Below are positions 7,451 to 16,280 of a stretch of 64,000 nt of DNA, piece after piece. The DNA is from Halobaculum sp. MBLA0147 (GTDB lineage Archaea; Halobacteriota; Halobacteria; Halobacteriales; Haloferacaceae). The notes below the pieces were generated by a model. That model searched no databases. It was not told the origin of the DNA and saw nothing but the letters and a program-made list of their open reading frames with translations. The stretch spans positions 1,178,001 to 1,242,000 of the forward strand of contig NZ_JBGKAD010000001.1 of the NCBI RefSeq assembly GCF_041361345.1. Direction: 5' to 3'. How positions within the stretch are numbered: position 1 is the first letter of the stretch; the number at the start of each line of letters is the position of its first letter. The position numbers and the translations under genes were made by a program.

Positions 7451-7581
7451 GGGGCGTGTCGCGTACCGAGTGCTGAGCGAGTCTCGATCGGGTGAGGTCG
7501 AGTACCGGGAAGAACGTCGTCGCGAGTCGAGTCGCCGACCACCCGGCGACAGAGGTGAGAAGCGTCGGCTCGCGCCGCCGG

Positions 7582-8148
7582 TCAGTCGTCGCCGGTCGGG
7601 TCGACGATCTCGACCTCGCCGTCGACGACGGCGACGTTGATCAGCGTCTTCACGTCGAAGTCCGTGTCGTCGAGTTCGTTCTCGCCGGCCTTCTTGATCA
7701 CCGCGACCACGTCCTGGACCTCCGCGCCGATGTCGTCCAGCGCCGTGAGGATCCCCTTCATCGTCCCGCCGGTCGAGAGCACGTCGTCCAACACGAGCAC
7801 GCGGTCGCCGGCCTCCACGTCGTTGATGTACATCTCCCCCTCGGAGTAGCCGGTCACCTGCGTCAGCGACACCTCGCCGTCGAGACCGTACTGCCGCTTG
7901 CGGATCACGACCAGCGGGATGTCGGTCATCAGCGACACCGCCGTGGAGATGTGGATCCCCATCGCCGCCGGCGTGACGATCTTGTCGACGTCCTCGATCT
8001 GCGCCTTGCGGATGATCTTGATGACGATCTCCCGCAGCAGTTCGGGTTCGAGCATCGGCACCCCGTCGCTGATCGGGTGGACGAAGTAGTTGTAGCCGTC
8101 CTTCTCGATGATCGGGGCGTCGAGGAGCGACTGCTGTAACCGATCCAT
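7582..8148 (-). CDS. hpt: Hypoxanthine/guanine (or adenine) phosphoribosyltransferase-like enzyme
   Basis: A 188-residue type I PRTase. The PRPP-binding loop [13 protein letters not shown] lies near residues 118-130, preceded by VIRKRQYG and a flexible-loop region. Archaeal members of this group convert purine bases to nucleoside monophosphates (salvage). The haloarchaeal versions are usually named Hpt but are close to APRT, so base specificity is uncertain. It is a single gene; the 170-bp gap upstream contains only the operator-bearing region of the preceding pair. Confidence 0.85.
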   Translation of the reverse strand: MDRLQQSLLDAPIIEKDGYNYFVHPISDGVPMLEPELLREIVIKIIRKAQIEDVDKIVTPAAMGIHISTAVSLMTDIPLVVIRKRQYGLDGEVSLTQVTGYSEGEMYINDVEAGDRVLVLDDVLSTGGTMKGILTALDDIGAEVQDVVAVIKKAGENELDDTDFDVKTLINVAVVDGEVEIVDPTGDD

Positions 8149-8202
8149 GTCGTGGGGTCGCCGGGCGTCGGCAAAAGCGTGGTGGATCGGATCGCGCCCC
8201 GT

Positions 8203-8355
8203 TCGGGCGTCTCGACGCCGCAGACGACGGTTCCCGCCGCCGGTTCGGCGTCGCGACCCCGACGGCGACTGGTCGTCTACCGGTCCGGCATCACGACCTC
8301 GGGGACGACGGCTCGGTCACTGGTTCGGCGTCGCGACCCCGGCGGCGACTGGTCG
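8203..8355. repeat. Three degenerate tandem units between hpt and asd
   Basis: A 34-base block at 8242-8275 recurs at 8322-8355 with one change, and a weaker copy lies between them, giving units of about 40 bp (core GGTTCGGCGTCGCGACCCC). The array lies between the hpt start and the asd stop. No gene or promoter function is evident. Confidence 0.7.
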
Positions 8356-8364
8356 CGCCGCCGC

Positions 8365-9405
8365 TCAGATCCAGCCCTCGTCGGCCAACAGCTCCCCGTT
8401 GAGCAGCGAGGCACCCGCCGCGCCGCGGATCGTGTTGTGTGCGAGACAGTTGTACTTCACCCCGGCGTCCGTCGCCGTCACGCCGCCGGCGACGACGGCC
8501 ATCCCGTCCCCGCGGTCGCGGTCCATCCGCGGCTGGGGGCGTTCGGGTGCGTCCTCGCCGAACACGTGGATCAACTGGTCGGGCGAGGACGGCAGCGGCG
8601 CGCTCTCGACGGCACGCATCGCCTCGCGGACCTCGGCGGCCGTCGGGTCTGCCTCGAGTTCCGCGAAGACGTTCTCCAGGTGGCCGTCGACGGTCGGGAT
8701 GCGGTTACAGGAGGCGGTCACGTCGGCGTCGAGCCGCGAGACGCTCGCGCCGTCGAACTCGCCGAGCAGCTTCCGACTCTCCGTCTCCATCTTCGCCTCC
8801 TCGCCGCCGATGTGCGGGATGGCGTTGTCGATGATCTCCATCGAGGTGACGCCGGAGTAGCCCGCGCCGGAGACGGCCTGCAGCGTCGACACCTGGACGG
8901 ACTCGATCCCGAACTCCGTCAGCGCCGCCAGCGTCGGCACCATCGTGATCGTCGAACAGTTCGGGTTCTTGACGAGTGCGCCGTCCCAGCCGCGCTCGTC
9001 GCGCTGGCGCTCGATCAGCCCGAGGTGGTCCGGGTTCACCTCCGGGATGGTCAGCGGCACGTCCTCGGCGAGGCGTTCGTTCGAGGAGTTCGAGGAGACG
9101 ACGTACCCCGCCTCGCACAGCGCCGGCTCGACCTCGGCGGCCACGTCGGAGGGGAGCGACGAGAACAGGAGGTCCAGATCGTCCGGCAGCGCCTCGGGGT
9201 CCGTCTCGCGGACGGTCAACTCGGCCACCTCCTCGGGGATCGCCGTGCCGAGGCGCCACTTGGCGGCCGCCTCGTACCGCTGGCCCGCGCTCGCTGGACT
9301 GGCGGTCACCGTCTCGATCTCGAAGCGTGGCGTCCGTTCGATCAACTGGACGAACCGCTGTCCGACCGCACCGGTCGCGCCGAGCACGCCGACTCGTAGT
9401 GACAT
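8365..9405 (-). CDS. asd: Aspartate-semialdehyde dehydrogenase
   Basis: A 346-residue NADP-dependent enzyme reducing aspartyl phosphate to the semialdehyde, at the branch to Thr, Met and Lys. The N-terminal Rossmann motif is VGVLGATGAVGQ (residues 5-16). The nucleophile is Cys150 in NPNCSTI, and the substrate-binding SGAGYSGV segment follows near residue 185. This is the archaeal/fungal-type length. The ATG at 9405 is preferred over an upstream in-frame one because it directly precedes the first strand. It is transcribed alone; thrB lies far away at 47 kb. Confidence 0.95.
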   Translation of the reverse strand: MSLRVGVLGATGAVGQRFVQLIERTPRFEIETVTASPASAGQRYEAAAKWRLGTAIPEEVAELTVRETDPEALPDDLDLLFSSLPSDVAAEVEPALCEAGYVVSSNSSNERLAEDVPLTIPEVNPDHLGLIERQRDERGWDGALVKNPNCSTITMVPTLAALTEFGIESVQVSTLQAVSGAGYSGVTSMEIIDNAIPHIGGEEAKMETESRKLLGEFDGASVSRLDADVTASCNRIPTVDGHLENVFAELEADPTAAEVREAMRAVESAPLPSSPDQLIHVFGEDAPERPQPRMDRDRGDGMAVVAGGVTATDAGVKYNCLAHNTIRGAAGASLLNGELLADEGWI

Positions 9406-9514
9406 TGCACGAGAGGTGGTCACACGCGCCTAAACCCCTTCGGGTTCCGGGAACGACGGCGGCACTCGCCGGTTCCGGTGACGGACGACGGAGTGGACCG
9501 GACTGGACTGGTAC

Positions 9515-10897
9515 TCACTCCTCGCCGACGAACCGGACGCGTCCCTCCACGGGCGGGACCGGGTTGTCGCGGAGGTAGTCGGCGAGCACCTCGTGTTGGA
9601 CGCCGTGCTCGCCCGCGCGGTGGCGCTCGCCGATCGCCGGGAACTCGTGGTCGGAGTGGAGGACGTACTCCGGGGTCGCGACCGTGTACAGGCGGTCGTC
9701 GACGACCGGCTCGCCGCCGACGCGCAACTCGCGGACGGTCTCCGTCTCGCGGTCGAACAGCAGTTCGAGCCCGGAGACGTGACCGTGCCACCACTCCGGG
9801 TCGCCGAAGTCGACGACGGACGCCGACATCTGTCGGGCCACATCGCGCAGTTCCGCGCCGGTGAGTTCACAGACGACGACCGGCTCCTCGAACGGGAGCA
9901 CGCCGATACAGTCTGCTAGCGTCACGTCGCCGGTCAGCGGCTCGCCGAGTCGGAGCCCGCCGGCGTTCTGGAGCCCCACGTCCACGTCCGCCGCCGCGCG
10001 GTAGGCGTCCGCGACGAGGTTCCCGATCCGCGACTCACCGCCGTGGGCCGTCGTCTCCGTCCGCTCGATCCGGTCGTCGACGTGCGCGACCGTCCGGTCG
10101 AGACCGGCCTCGCTCACGCGGTCGGCCAACGCCGTCGCCACCGACGCGGCGGGCTCGACGGACTCCGCGGCGACGACCTCGTCGACGTGGAGCAGGTCGC
10201 CGGTCGCGCCGTCAGCCGTCAACTCCACGGCGACCACGCAGGTGCCGTTGACGCCGGGGCGCGTCACGAGCGTCCCGTCGACGTGGTCGACGCGACGACT
10301 GTGGACGTGACCGCCCAACACCGCGTCCACGCCGTCGAGTCGGGCGAGGTCGTCGTCACCCTGTCCGAGGTGCGAGAGGGCGACGACGTGGTCGACACCG
10401 GCTGCTCGGAGGTCCGCGACCGCCTCGCGAGCGGCCGGGAGCGGGTCGTCGAAGGACAGCTCTGCTGCCTCGGGGTTCAGCGAGTCCGTCGCGGGATCGG
10501 TGACGCCGAAGAAGCCGACGCGCTCGTCGCCGACGGTGCGGACCACCCACGGTTCGACGCCGTCGTGGACCGCGAACGGCTCCCCACGTTCGTCGCGGAC
10601 GTTCACCGTCACCCACGTCGGGGGAGCGTCCGCGACCAACTCGCGGGTCGCCTCGACGCCGAAGTCGAAGTCGTGGTTGCCGAACGTCTCCAGCGCCGTC
10701 CCGGCCGCCTCGAAGAACGGGATCGCCTGTCGACCCCCCGTGACGAGCGGGAGCACACCCGGCGCGGTGTCGTCGCCGGTGCCGACGACGAGCGCGTCGT
10801 CACCTGCGCGAGCCGCCAGCAATCCGGCGAGTCGCGCCGCGCGGTCGTGGTCGTCGTAGACGTTCTCGACGTCCGAGTGGTGGAGGAGCGTGACCAT
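9515..10897 (-). CDS. 5'-nucleotidase/UshA-type metallophosphatase
   Basis: A 460-residue two-domain protein. The N-terminal calcineurin-like domain shows LLHHSDVENVYDD, a GNHDFDFG motif and LSHLGQGDDD / GGHVHSRRVDH (two-metal ligands). The C-terminal 5'-nucleotidase domain shows RIGNLVADAYR and NAGGLRLGEPLTGDV. Homologues hydrolyse nucleotides or 2',3'-cyclic phosphates. Unlike bacterial UshA there is no signal peptide after the ATG at 10897, suggesting a cytoplasmic enzyme. The 9406-9514 gap holds nothing evident. Confidence 0.88.
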   Translation of the reverse strand: MVTLLHHSDVENVYDDHDRAARLAGLLAARAGDDALVVGTGDDTAPGVLPLVTGGRQAIPFFEAAGTALETFGNHDFDFGVEATRELVADAPPTWVTVNVRDERGEPFAVHDGVEPWVVRTVGDERVGFFGVTDPATDSLNPEAAELSFDDPLPAAREAVADLRAAGVDHVVALSHLGQGDDDLARLDGVDAVLGGHVHSRRVDHVDGTLVTRPGVNGTCVVAVELTADGATGDLLHVDEVVAAESVEPAASVATALADRVSEAGLDRTVAHVDDRIERTETTAHGGESRIGNLVADAYRAAADVDVGLQNAGGLRLGEPLTGDVTLADCIGVLPFEEPVVVCELTGAELRDVARQMSASVVDFGDPEWWHGHVSGLELLFDRETETVRELRVGGEPVVDDRLYTVATPEYVLHSDHEFPAIGERHRAGEHGVQHEVLADYLRDNPVPPVEGRVRFVGEE

Positions 10898-11045
10898 GTG
10901 GTGGGTGTCACCGCCTTCGTGTGGGCACGCCTGAGCCCGTCGGTTCGTCGTCGGGAGCGGTGGCACGGCGTCGCCCGGATCGTGCCGCAGTCGCCGACGA
11001 GGTCGTCGCCCGGAGCCCCTCGTGGTCGCCGAGGAGGGCGGGTTC

Positions 11046-11354
11046 TCACCCGAGGAACGTCACGGCACGCCGACCGACCCACCCCAGCCCGACCGCCAGC
11101 AGGTAGTAGTACGCGAGGACGACGAGCAGTCCGAGCGCGTCCGGGACGACCCCGTAACCGACCGTCCGCGCGAGTAGATCGACCGGCGCGTTGACGAGCG
11201 ACAACAGCGGATCGAGACCGGGGAGCGGTCGCCCGAGGACGAACTGGAGGTAGTGAGCGACGACCAGTCCCAGTAGCACTCCGAAGGCGGCCACCACCGA
11301 CGGACGGGGACGACAGAGTCCGACGACTGTCGCGAGGAGGTCGGAGTCGGTCAC
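11046..11354 (-). CDS. Small membrane protein, unknown function
   Basis: A 102-residue hydrophobic protein from a GTG at 11354. Two or three membrane segments are visible: residues 22-42 (VVAAFGVLLGLVVAHYLQFVL), a weaker one around 55-70, and 77-97 (ALGLLVVLAYYYLLAVGLGWV). There is no catalytic motif. The gene follows a Zn-ribbon gene in the same direction with a 72-bp gap. I do not recognise the family. Confidence 0.6.
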   Translation of the reverse strand: MTDSDLLATVVGLCRPRPSVVAAFGVLLGLVVAHYLQFVLGRPLPGLDPLLSLVNAPVDLLARTVGYGVVPDALGLLVVLAYYYLLAVGLGWVGRRAVTFLG

Positions 11355-11426
11355 CGCCGGAGACACGGTTTCGAGTGGGTCGGGACGGCTCGTAAGCCTT
11401 CTGTCGAGACCGGTGTGCAATCGTCT

Positions 11427-11669
11427 CTACTCGTGGGCGTCGTCCCAGCCGTCGGGTTTCTTCAGGTTGCCGCAGGTGTTACACTCGATGCGCCCCATCG
11501 TGTCGACGGCGTTGGCGGTGCCGTCGCAGTTGCCACAGACGTACCCCCAGCGGCGTTGGCCGCCGTCGTCCTCGTAGGCGTGGAAGAACGGCGCCTTCGA
11601 CCCGCGCTCCCCGGCGGCGCGGTCGACGAACAGCTCTCCCGCCTCCGTGCCGAGCAGTTCCAGGTTCAC
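11427..11669 (-). CDS. Small zinc-ribbon protein (haloarchaeal DUF5816-like)
   Basis: An 80-residue protein with two Cys pairs, YVCGNCDG and IECNTCGN, about 20 residues apart, forming a zinc ribbon. The N-terminal half has the pattern GELFVDRAAGERGSKAPFF, which I recognise from conserved haloarchaeal proteins of unknown function (DUF5816-like; family number from memory). A GTG at 11669 is taken as start because the upstream extension is not conserved-looking. Confidence 0.7.
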   Translation of the reverse strand: MNLELLGTEAGELFVDRAAGERGSKAPFFHAYEDDGGQRRWGYVCGNCDGTANAVDTMGRIECNTCGNLKKPDGWDDAHE

Positions 11670-11778
11670 ACTCGCAGTACGCACCGCGAGGACAAAAAGC
11701 CGCACCGTTCCGAGGAGACGGGGTCAGTTCCGACGAGAACACGACGGTGCCACGAGTCTCGACGAACGACGGCTGCGA

Positions 11779-12150
11779 TCAGGTCCGGAAGCTCTCGCCG
11801 CAGCCGCACTCGCTGACGACGTTCGGGTTCTCGACGTGGAACCCGGCCGCCTGGAGTCCGTCCTCGTAGTCGAGCGTCGAGCCGCCGACGTACTCCAGCG
11901 ACGCCGGGTCCACGAACACTCGCAGCCCGTGGTGTTCCGTCACGCGGTCGTCGTCCTCCGGCGCCGTGTCGAAGCGCATCCCGTAGGAGAGGCCCGCACA
12001 GCCACCCTGCTGGACGTACAGCCGCAGCCCACCCTCGTCGACGTCCATCCCCTCCGACTCCATCAACGACAGCGCCTGCTCGGCCGCCGCCGGTGTCACC
12101 ACGACCGGCTCGTCGACGCCGGTGCCGCCGTCGCTCGCGTCCGTGCTCAT
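11779..12150 (-). CDS. A-type iron-sulfur carrier (IscA/SufA/HesB family)
   Basis: A 123-residue protein that delivers or holds Fe-S clusters during assembly. The three conserved cysteines are present: Cys51 in QQGGCAGLSYGM, and Cys115 and Cys117 in SECGCGESF at the C terminus. The N-terminal 15 residues are an acidic extension. It stands between the Zn-ribbon gene and a KaiC-like ATPase, all in the same direction, but with gaps of over 100 bp on each side; no suf genes are adjacent. Confidence 0.92.
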   Translation of the reverse strand: MSTDASDGGTGVDEPVVVTPAAAEQALSLMESEGMDVDEGGLRLYVQQGGCAGLSYGMRFDTAPEDDDRVTEHHGLRVFVDPASLEYVGGSTLDYEDGLQAAGFHVENPNVVSECGCGESFRT

Positions 12151-12286
12151 ACCCGCCCTTCGACCGTCGCCCGCTTAGTCCTGACGCCGCGCCGTAACCG
12201 GTTCCGGTTGCGTCCACGGCGACGAGCAGACGCGAGTGGTGTCGAGCACGGCGGGGCACGGTGTGGGTCACCGCACGCGGTGACGA

Positions 12287-13054
12287 TCACAGTCTGACGA
12301 CGACCCGGTCGTCGATCACGATGCCGGCGCCGGGGCGGATGCGGAAGCGGATGCGGTCGTCGACGGGTGCCGTCGTGCCGGCGAAGCGGCGCACGTCGAT
12401 CCAGCGCTCGGCCGTCCGCTCGGTCGGCTGGCGGGCGAGTTCGAGCACACAGTCGGCGAGGCGCCGGAACGGGTCGACGACCGGCTCCGGCAGCCCCGTC
12501 GGGTCGAGTGTGACCACGACCGTCCGGCCGTTGTCCGTGATCGACGAGAGGAACGACACGACGCGACGGGCGGCCCGTCGTCGGTCGGTGGCCGATCGGA
12601 GGCGGTCGAACCCGGCGTCGTACCGCAACACGTCGTCGAAGGAGTCCAGCAACACCACGTCGGCGGCCCACATCCGCTCGCTCGCCGCCAGTCGCGCGAG
12701 CAACTCCCGAGCCGGCGTCCCCTCCGTCCCGGCCACGTCGCCGTGGAGGTACAAGAGCTGCGAGGCGGCGAGGTGGCGACCGACCTCGTACCCCAGCGCC
12801 CGCATCTGCGAGAGGAACCGCCGGACGGGGCGGTCCGTCGACAGCAGGGTGACGGGGTGTGACTCCGAGCAGAGCCCGTGTGCGAACCGCCCGGCGAACG
12901 CGCTCTTGCCCGCACCCGTCTCTCCGGTCAGGAGGACGAGACTCCCGCGCGGGAGCCCGCCGCCGAACGCACGGTTCACCTGGTCGTGTCGGTGGAGCCC
13001 CAGCGAGTACGGGCCGCCCCCGCGCCACTGCCGCACGCGCGATCGCCGTGTCAC
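12287..13054 (-). CDS. RecA/KaiC-superfamily ATPase (FlaH-like)
   Basis: A 255-residue single-domain P-loop protein. Walker A is GETGAGKSAF near residue 44 and a Walker B-like VVLLDSFDDVL near residue 130. Single KaiC-like domains occur in ArlH/FlaH and in many haloarchaeal signalling proteins. The usual catalytic glutamate after Walker A is not obvious, so it may bind rather than hydrolyse ATP. The GTG at 13054 is taken; a start 9 codons further upstream is possible. No archaellum genes are nearby, so its role is open. Confidence 0.7.
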   Translation of the reverse strand: MTRRSRVRQWRGGGPYSLGLHRHDQVNRAFGGGLPRGSLVLLTGETGAGKSAFAGRFAHGLCSESHPVTLLSTDRPVRRFLSQMRALGYEVGRHLAASQLLYLHGDVAGTEGTPARELLARLAASERMWAADVVLLDSFDDVLRYDAGFDRLRSATDRRRAARRVVSFLSSITDNGRTVVVTLDPTGLPEPVVDPFRRLADCVLELARQPTERTAERWIDVRRFAGTTAPVDDRIRFRIRPGAGIVIDDRVVVRL

Positions 13055-13136
13055 GCCCCACACTGCGTGTGACGGCGACAAAAACGCTCCCCCCGCCGTC
13101 CGCGACCGGCACCCCGAGTGTCGACAGCCCGGTGGT

Positions 13137-13288
13137 CACTCTTCGTCCGAGCGGTCGTGAACGCTCGCGGCGGTCACTCTTCGTCCGAGCGGTCGTGAAC
13201 GCTCGCGGCGGTCACTCTTCGTCCGAGCGGTCGTGAACGCTCGCGGCGGTCACTCCTCGTCCGAGCGGTCGTGAACGCTCGCGGCGGT
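13137..13288. repeat. Four 38-bp tandem units derived from the hisD 3' end
   Basis: Units start at 13137, 13175, 13213 and 13251, nearly identical to each other. Each, read leftwards, spells AASVHDRSDEE and a stop, a diverged copy of the hisD C terminus (AASVRERLDEE-stop), which sits immediately next to the array. The array begins at the stop codon, so it appears to have grown from the end of the gene. Confidence 0.9.
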
Positions 13289-14577
13289 CACTCTTCGTCG
13301 AGGCGTTCGCGGACGCTCGCGGCGTGTGCCTCCAGCCCCTCGGCGTCGGCGAGCGTCGTGATCGTTTCCGAGAGGTCGTCAAGTGCGTCCCGCGAGAGTC
13401 GCTGGACGGTCGACGACCGCAGGAACGTGTCGACGGAGAGCCCGCCGAACGTCTTCGCGCCGCCGTTCGTCGGGAGGACGTGGTTCGTCCCGGCGGCGTA
13501 GTCGCCCGCCGCGACGGGGCTGTACGGCCCGAGGAAGGCGCTGCCGACGTTGTCGATCCGGTCCAGGATCGCCTCCGGGTCAGCGGTCTGGATCGAGAGG
13601 TGTTCGGCGGCGTACTCCTCCGCGAACAGCACCGCCTCCGGCATCGAGCGGGCGTACAGGACGCCGCTGGCGTCGTTGCCGAGCGCCTCCCGGATCGTCT
13701 CCGTCCGCTCGCGGTCGGCGACGCGGTCCGCGACCGCCTCTGCGATCGCCGTCGCGACCGCCTCGTCGTCCGTCACGGCGACGACGGAGGCGTTCGGGTC
13801 GTGTTCCGCCTGCGCCAGCAGGTCGCTGGCGACGTGGCCAGGGTCGGCGGTGTCGTCGGCGACGATCAACACCTCGGAGGGACCGGCGAGGAAGTCGATC
13901 TCGACGGTGCCGCGGACCTCCGCCTTCGCGGCCGTCACCCAGCGGTTCCCGGGCCCGACGATCTTCCGGACGGCGTCGACGGTCTCCGTGCCGTACGCCA
14001 GCGCGCCGACCGCCTGGGCACCGCCGACGGAGTAGACGGCGTCGGCACCCGCCTCGTGGATCGCCGCCAGCGTGACGGGGTCGAGCTCGTCGGCCGGTGG
14101 CGTGACGACGGCGACGTGTTCGACACCGGCCACCTTCGCCGGGATCACGCCCATCAGCGCCGAGGAGGGGTAGGCGGCGGCGCCACCGGGGACGTAGACG
14201 CCGACGCGGTCGAGCGGCCGGAACCGGCGCCCGAGTTCGCGGCCGTCGGCGAACGTCTCTGTCCAGTCGTCGGGTACCTGTCGTTCGTGGAACGCCCGGA
14301 CGTTCGCGGCCGCCTCGCGAATGGCGGTCAGCGTCTCCTCGGGCACCTCCTCGACGGCTCGTTCCGCCTCGTCGGTCACGTCGAGGTTGGCGACGGTCAC
14401 GTCGTCGAACTCCTCGGAGAACTCGCGGAGTGCCACGTCACCCTCCTCGCGGACGCGGTCGAGGATCTCGCGGACGTCGCCCCGGACGGCGTCGACGCCC
14501 GCGTCGCGACCGAAGAAGGCCCGTCGCTCGTCCGGCCCCAACTCCGCCACGGCGCGTGGCTGCAGTGTGTCGCTCAT
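13288..14577 (-). CDS. hisD: Histidinol dehydrogenase
   Basis: A 429-residue NAD-dependent enzyme for the last two oxidations of histidine synthesis (histidinol to histidine). The signature is complete: YVPGGAAAYPSSALM, VGGAQAVGALAYGTETV, KIVGPGNRWVTAAKAEV, IDFLAGPSEVLIVAD and the Zn-binding region QAEHDPNA; the catalytic Glu-His pair is in the AEHLSIQT segment. The ATG at 14577 ends a 111-bp divergent gap to birA. No other his gene is adjacent. Its last codons are copied in the tandem array that follows. Confidence 0.97.
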   Translation of the reverse strand: MSDTLQPRAVAELGPDERRAFFGRDAGVDAVRGDVREILDRVREEGDVALREFSEEFDDVTVANLDVTDEAERAVEEVPEETLTAIREAAANVRAFHERQVPDDWTETFADGRELGRRFRPLDRVGVYVPGGAAAYPSSALMGVIPAKVAGVEHVAVVTPPADELDPVTLAAIHEAGADAVYSVGGAQAVGALAYGTETVDAVRKIVGPGNRWVTAAKAEVRGTVEIDFLAGPSEVLIVADDTADPGHVASDLLAQAEHDPNASVVAVTDDEAVATAIAEAVADRVADRERTETIREALGNDASGVLYARSMPEAVLFAEEYAAEHLSIQTADPEAILDRIDNVGSAFLGPYSPVAAGDYAAGTNHVLPTNGGAKTFGGLSVDTFLRSSTVQRLSRDALDDLSETITTLADAEGLEAHAASVRERLDEE

Positions 14578-14688
14578 ACCTCTCGGTGGGGTCGTGAGGC
14601 GAATAGTCGTTCCGACTCTCGCGGTGCGGTGGCGACGGACGGCCGTCGCGTCGGGACACTCTTTGTGACCGGGACCCGACGCGGGGAC

Positions 14689-15624
14689 GTGACAGACGAG
14701 GCCGAGACGACGGGGGACGAAGAGTCGGCGGAGGGGGAACCGACGGCCGACGAGGCGACGGACGGGGAACCGACGGCCGACGAGGCGACGGACGACGGGT
14801 ACGAGTACGACGCCGACGGGATCCGCGCCGGGTTGGACGCGGACTTCGCCGTCGAGTACCACGAGACGCTGGGGTCGAGCAACGACCGGGCGAAGACACT
14901 CGCGGCCGAGGGGGCGCCGGAGACGGTCGTCGTCGCGGACGAACAGACCGCACCGCGGGGGCGCGAGGGCCGCGAGTGGTCCTCGCCGGCCGGCGGCGTG
15001 TGGGTGTCGCTGTTGGTGTGGCCCGACGCCGAGCCGGCGGCGACGCCGCTGTACACGCTGGCGACGGCGGTGGCGATCACGGAGGCCTGCCGCGAGGCCG
15101 GCGTCCGCGCCCGGATCAAGTGGCCCAACGACGTGCTCGTCGGCACGGACGGCGACCGCGGCGGCGCGAAGCTGTGTGGCGTCCTGACGGAGTCCGGGCA
15201 GACGGACGGGTCGGGGACGGACGAGAGCAGTCGAGACGACGACACGGCCCAGTCCGGCGACCGCTGGCTGGTGATCGGGATCGGGCTCAACGCCAACGTG
15301 GACCCGGCTGCGCTCCCCGCGGAGGCGGACGCGACGAGTCTCCGGGCCGAGCGTGGGGCGGACGTGGACCGGCGGCGACTCCTCCAGACGGTGCTCGACC
15401 GCTTCGACGAACTGCGCGGGGACCCCGACGCGGTCCTCCCCGCGTGGCGCGAGTACGCGGACACGCTCGACCGGCGCGTCCGGGTCGAGACGCCCGGCGG
15501 GACGGTCGTCGGCGAGGCGGTCGACGTACGGTTCCCCGGCTCGCTCGTCGTCCGGACCGACGACGGCGATGAGGTGGTCGTCACGGCCGGGGACTGTGAA
15601 CACCTCCGTCCGATCGGGAACTGA
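14689..15624 (+). CDS. birA: Biotin-[acetyl-CoA-carboxylase] ligase
   Basis: A 311-residue biotin protein ligase that activates biotin as biotinyl-AMP and attaches it to the carboxyl carrier. Motifs: QTAPRGREGREWSSPAGG (adenylate loop), RIKWPNDVLV and IGIGLNANV; a C-terminal SH3-like domain follows (VRVETPGGTVVGEAV). There is no N-terminal DNA-binding HTH, so it is not a repressor. The N-terminal tail contains two copies of a 30-bp unit encoding EPTADEATDG. An acidic insertion (around residues 180-200) is haloarchaeal. The GTG at 14689 is chosen as the first start giving a sensible tail. Confidence 0.93.
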   Translation: MTDEAETTGDEESAEGEPTADEATDGEPTADEATDDGYEYDADGIRAGLDADFAVEYHETLGSSNDRAKTLAAEGAPETVVVADEQTAPRGREGREWSSPAGGVWVSLLVWPDAEPAATPLYTLATAVAITEACREAGVRARIKWPNDVLVGTDGDRGGAKLCGVLTESGQTDGSGTDESSRDDDTAQSGDRWLVIGIGLNANVDPAALPAEADATSLRAERGADVDRRRLLQTVLDRFDELRGDPDAVLPAWREYADTLDRRVRVETPGGTVVGEAVDVRFPGSLVVRTDDGDEVVVTAGDCEHLRPIGN

Positions 15625-15685
15625 GTGGTCGATCCGAGAGCGACGACCGAGGGTCGGTCGCCGACGCTTCCGGCTGGCGACGCGA

Positions 15686-15753
15686 GTCAGTGGGCGACGC
15701 GAGTCAGTGGGCGACACGAGTCAGTCGTCGACGCGGGTCAGTCGTCGACGCGG
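15686..15753. repeat. Four 17-bp tandem units at the 3' end of the UspA gene
   Basis: Units start at 15686, 15703, 15720 and 15737, with a partial one before. The last contains the stop codon and final codons (RVDD-stop) of the UspA gene. The outer two carry GTGGG where the inner two have TCGTC. As at hisD, the array extends outward from a stop codon. Confidence 0.9.
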
Positions 15754-16178
15754 ACGGTCAACACCGGCACGTCGGCCGACCGGAGCACCTTCTCGGCGGT
15801 CGACCCCAACAGCAGGCGGTCGATCCCGCCGCGGCCGTGCGTCGCGGTGACGATCAGGTCGCAGTCGTTCGTCTCCGCGTAGCGGACGATCCGCTCGCTG
15901 GGCGAGCCGTCGCGGATCGCCGTCTCACAGGGCACGTCGTAGTCGTCCGCGATGGACGCGACCGCCGCGACGGCGTCCTCGGCGTCCGCCCGGAGCATGT
16001 CGTCGACACCCTCCAGCGCGGCCTCCGTCGGCAACCCCGCGTACGCCCCGGCGTTGACGACGTACACCGTGTGCAGCGTCGCGCCGTGTTCGACCGCGAG
16101 GTCCACCGCGTGCTGGACGGCCCGCTCGACGCCCTCGGAGCCGTCCGTCGGGACGAGAATCCGGTCGTACAACCCCAT
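15738..16178 (-). CDS. Universal stress protein, UspA family
   Basis: A 146-residue Rossmann-like ATP-binding protein. The start is [13 protein letters not shown] and the ATP-binding G-x2-G-x9-G(S/T) pattern is near the end in [20 protein letters not shown]. Haloarchaea carry dozens of these; the specific stress is unknown. The ATG at 16178 removes an unlikely upstream extension. It converges on birA, with a 17-bp tandem array between the two stops. Confidence 0.93.
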   Translation of the reverse strand: MGLYDRILVPTDGSEGVERAVQHAVDLAVEHGATLHTVYVVNAGAYAGLPTEAALEGVDDMLRADAEDAVAAVASIADDYDVPCETAIRDGSPSERIVRYAETNDCDLIVTATHGRGGIDRLLLGSTAEKVLRSADVPVLTVRVDD

Positions 16179-16280
16179 GTGAACGTATGTCGTACTCCGT
16201 CGCCGTGTGGCAAAAGGGTTGCTCCGGTCAGATGACACCTACACTGACGGAGACGACGGCACCGCGCCCGTACCGTTCGG

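Noticed and set aside
13137-13288. CRISPR array
   Set aside because: The 38-bp units are directly adjacent without spacers, only four copies, and clearly derived from the hisD tail; no cas genes are near.
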